DNA from: Armatimonadetes bacterium 13_1_40CM_64_14
Lineage (GTDB): Bacteria; Sysuimicrobiota; Sysuimicrobiia; Sysuimicrobiales; Kaftiobacteriaceae
Length of the DNA stretch: 49,139 nt
Direction of reading: 5' to 3'
Assembly (NCBI GenBank): GCA_001917855.1
Contig: MNEU01000035.1
Coordinates: 1 to 49,139, forward strand
Shown here: positions 49,026 through 49,139 of the stretch, piece by piece
How positions within the stretch are numbered: the stretch's first letter is position 1
Layout of the letters: the number at the start of each line of letters is the position of its first letter
Notes under the pieces: model-generated
Told to the model about the DNA's origin: nothing
Databases searched by the model: none
Seen by the model: only the letters and a program-made list of their open reading frames with translations
Position numbers and translations under genes: made by a program

Positions 49026-49139
49026 GTGACCTGGATCGATTGGTTGTTCATCGCCATCGTCATGTTCGCGGTGCTGCATGGGATGCGCCGGGGGGTGCTC
49101 GCAGCCTTCATCGGCGCGGTGGGCATTTTCGCCGCGTAT
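49026..49139 (+). CDS. CvpA-family membrane protein, N-terminal part, cut by the window end
   Basis: The first 38 codons are seen: VTWIDWLFIAIVMFAVLHG, then MRRGVLAAFIGAVGIFAAY. The (T/N)WxDxxFxxIxxxxxxxGxRRG pattern is typical of CvpA (colicin V production) proteins, small membrane proteins with about four helices. The position after pheT agrees with the Bacillota order pheT-zapA-cvpA, here without zapA. GTG 49026 has no Shine-Dalgarno sequence. Confidence 0.7.
   Translation, partial: MTWIDWLFIAIVMFAVLHGMRRGVLAAFIGAVGIFAAY

Overview
The window is a GC-rich bacterial chromosome segment that is almost entirely protein-coding, mostly on the + strand, in long runs of genes with 4-base (ATGA/GTGA) or slightly longer overlaps. 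Gene order is strongly Bacillota-like: ylxM-ffh-rpsP-khpA-ylqD-rimM-trmD-rplS-lepB-rnhB-topA-xerC, then rpsB-tsf-pyrH-frr-uppS-cdsA-dxr-rseP-ispG, and later infC-rpmI-rplT-(SpoU)-yqzL-(T-box)-pheS-pheT-cvpA. The T-box, a YqzL-like microprotein and YlqD point to Bacillota or a deep neighbouring lineage of Terrabacteria. An archaeal-type S-adenosylmethionine synthetase, a methionine-poor Ffh M domain and the large MoxR/von Willebrand cluster fit a poorly cultured, possibly thermophilic lineage. I cannot place it further from sequence alone.

Layout. 1-10985: translation, secretion and genome-maintenance genes (SRP GTPase, S16, L19, 16S and tRNA maturation, signal peptidase, RNase HII, topoisomerase I, XerC/D), plus one secreted protein on the minus strand. 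10986-20663: the S2/EF-Ts/UMP kinase/RRF run leading into undecaprenyl-PP and CDP-diglyceride synthesis and MEP-pathway genes, interleaved with the S2P protease RseP and ending in MgtC and rhomboid genes. 20700-23526: archaeal-type metK, a beta-propeller lipoprotein and an FmdB zinc ribbon. 23556-34039: a co-oriented, tightly packed cluster of a GATase-like membrane protein, an ABC-2-like membrane protein, a coiled-coil membrane protein apparently split between two frames, a MoxR AAA+ ATPase, DUF58, a BatA-like protein and a 915-residue protein with two von Willebrand A domains. This is the best candidate for an incompletely described system. 34055-38358: small-molecule enzymes (Fe-ADH, sirtuin, MTA phosphorylase, threonine aldolase). 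38404-39830: a TnpB-only IS200/IS605-family element with a recognisable flank motif, right-end RNA and guide. 39876-42490: an RsbW-like ATPase and a convergent S9 peptidase. 42491-43072: a non-coding region with an unassigned pseudoknotted RNA and the infC leader. 43073-49139: the infC and pheST regions.

The most interesting signals are: the pseudoknot/switch-like RNA at 42671-42813; the MoxR/VWA cluster with its frame-split subunit and one degenerate MIDAS; the TnpB element whose TTGAC flank may be the -35 box of the adjacent gene; a pheT that lacks the tRNA-binding OB domain and has no ordinary start codon at its conserved N-terminus; infC starting with AUC behind an attenuator; RNase HII with GVA in place of the GRG motif; and several very small genes (58, 42 and about 60 residues) that are easy to miss. 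All functional calls rest on reading protein motifs by eye. No database search or folding program was run.
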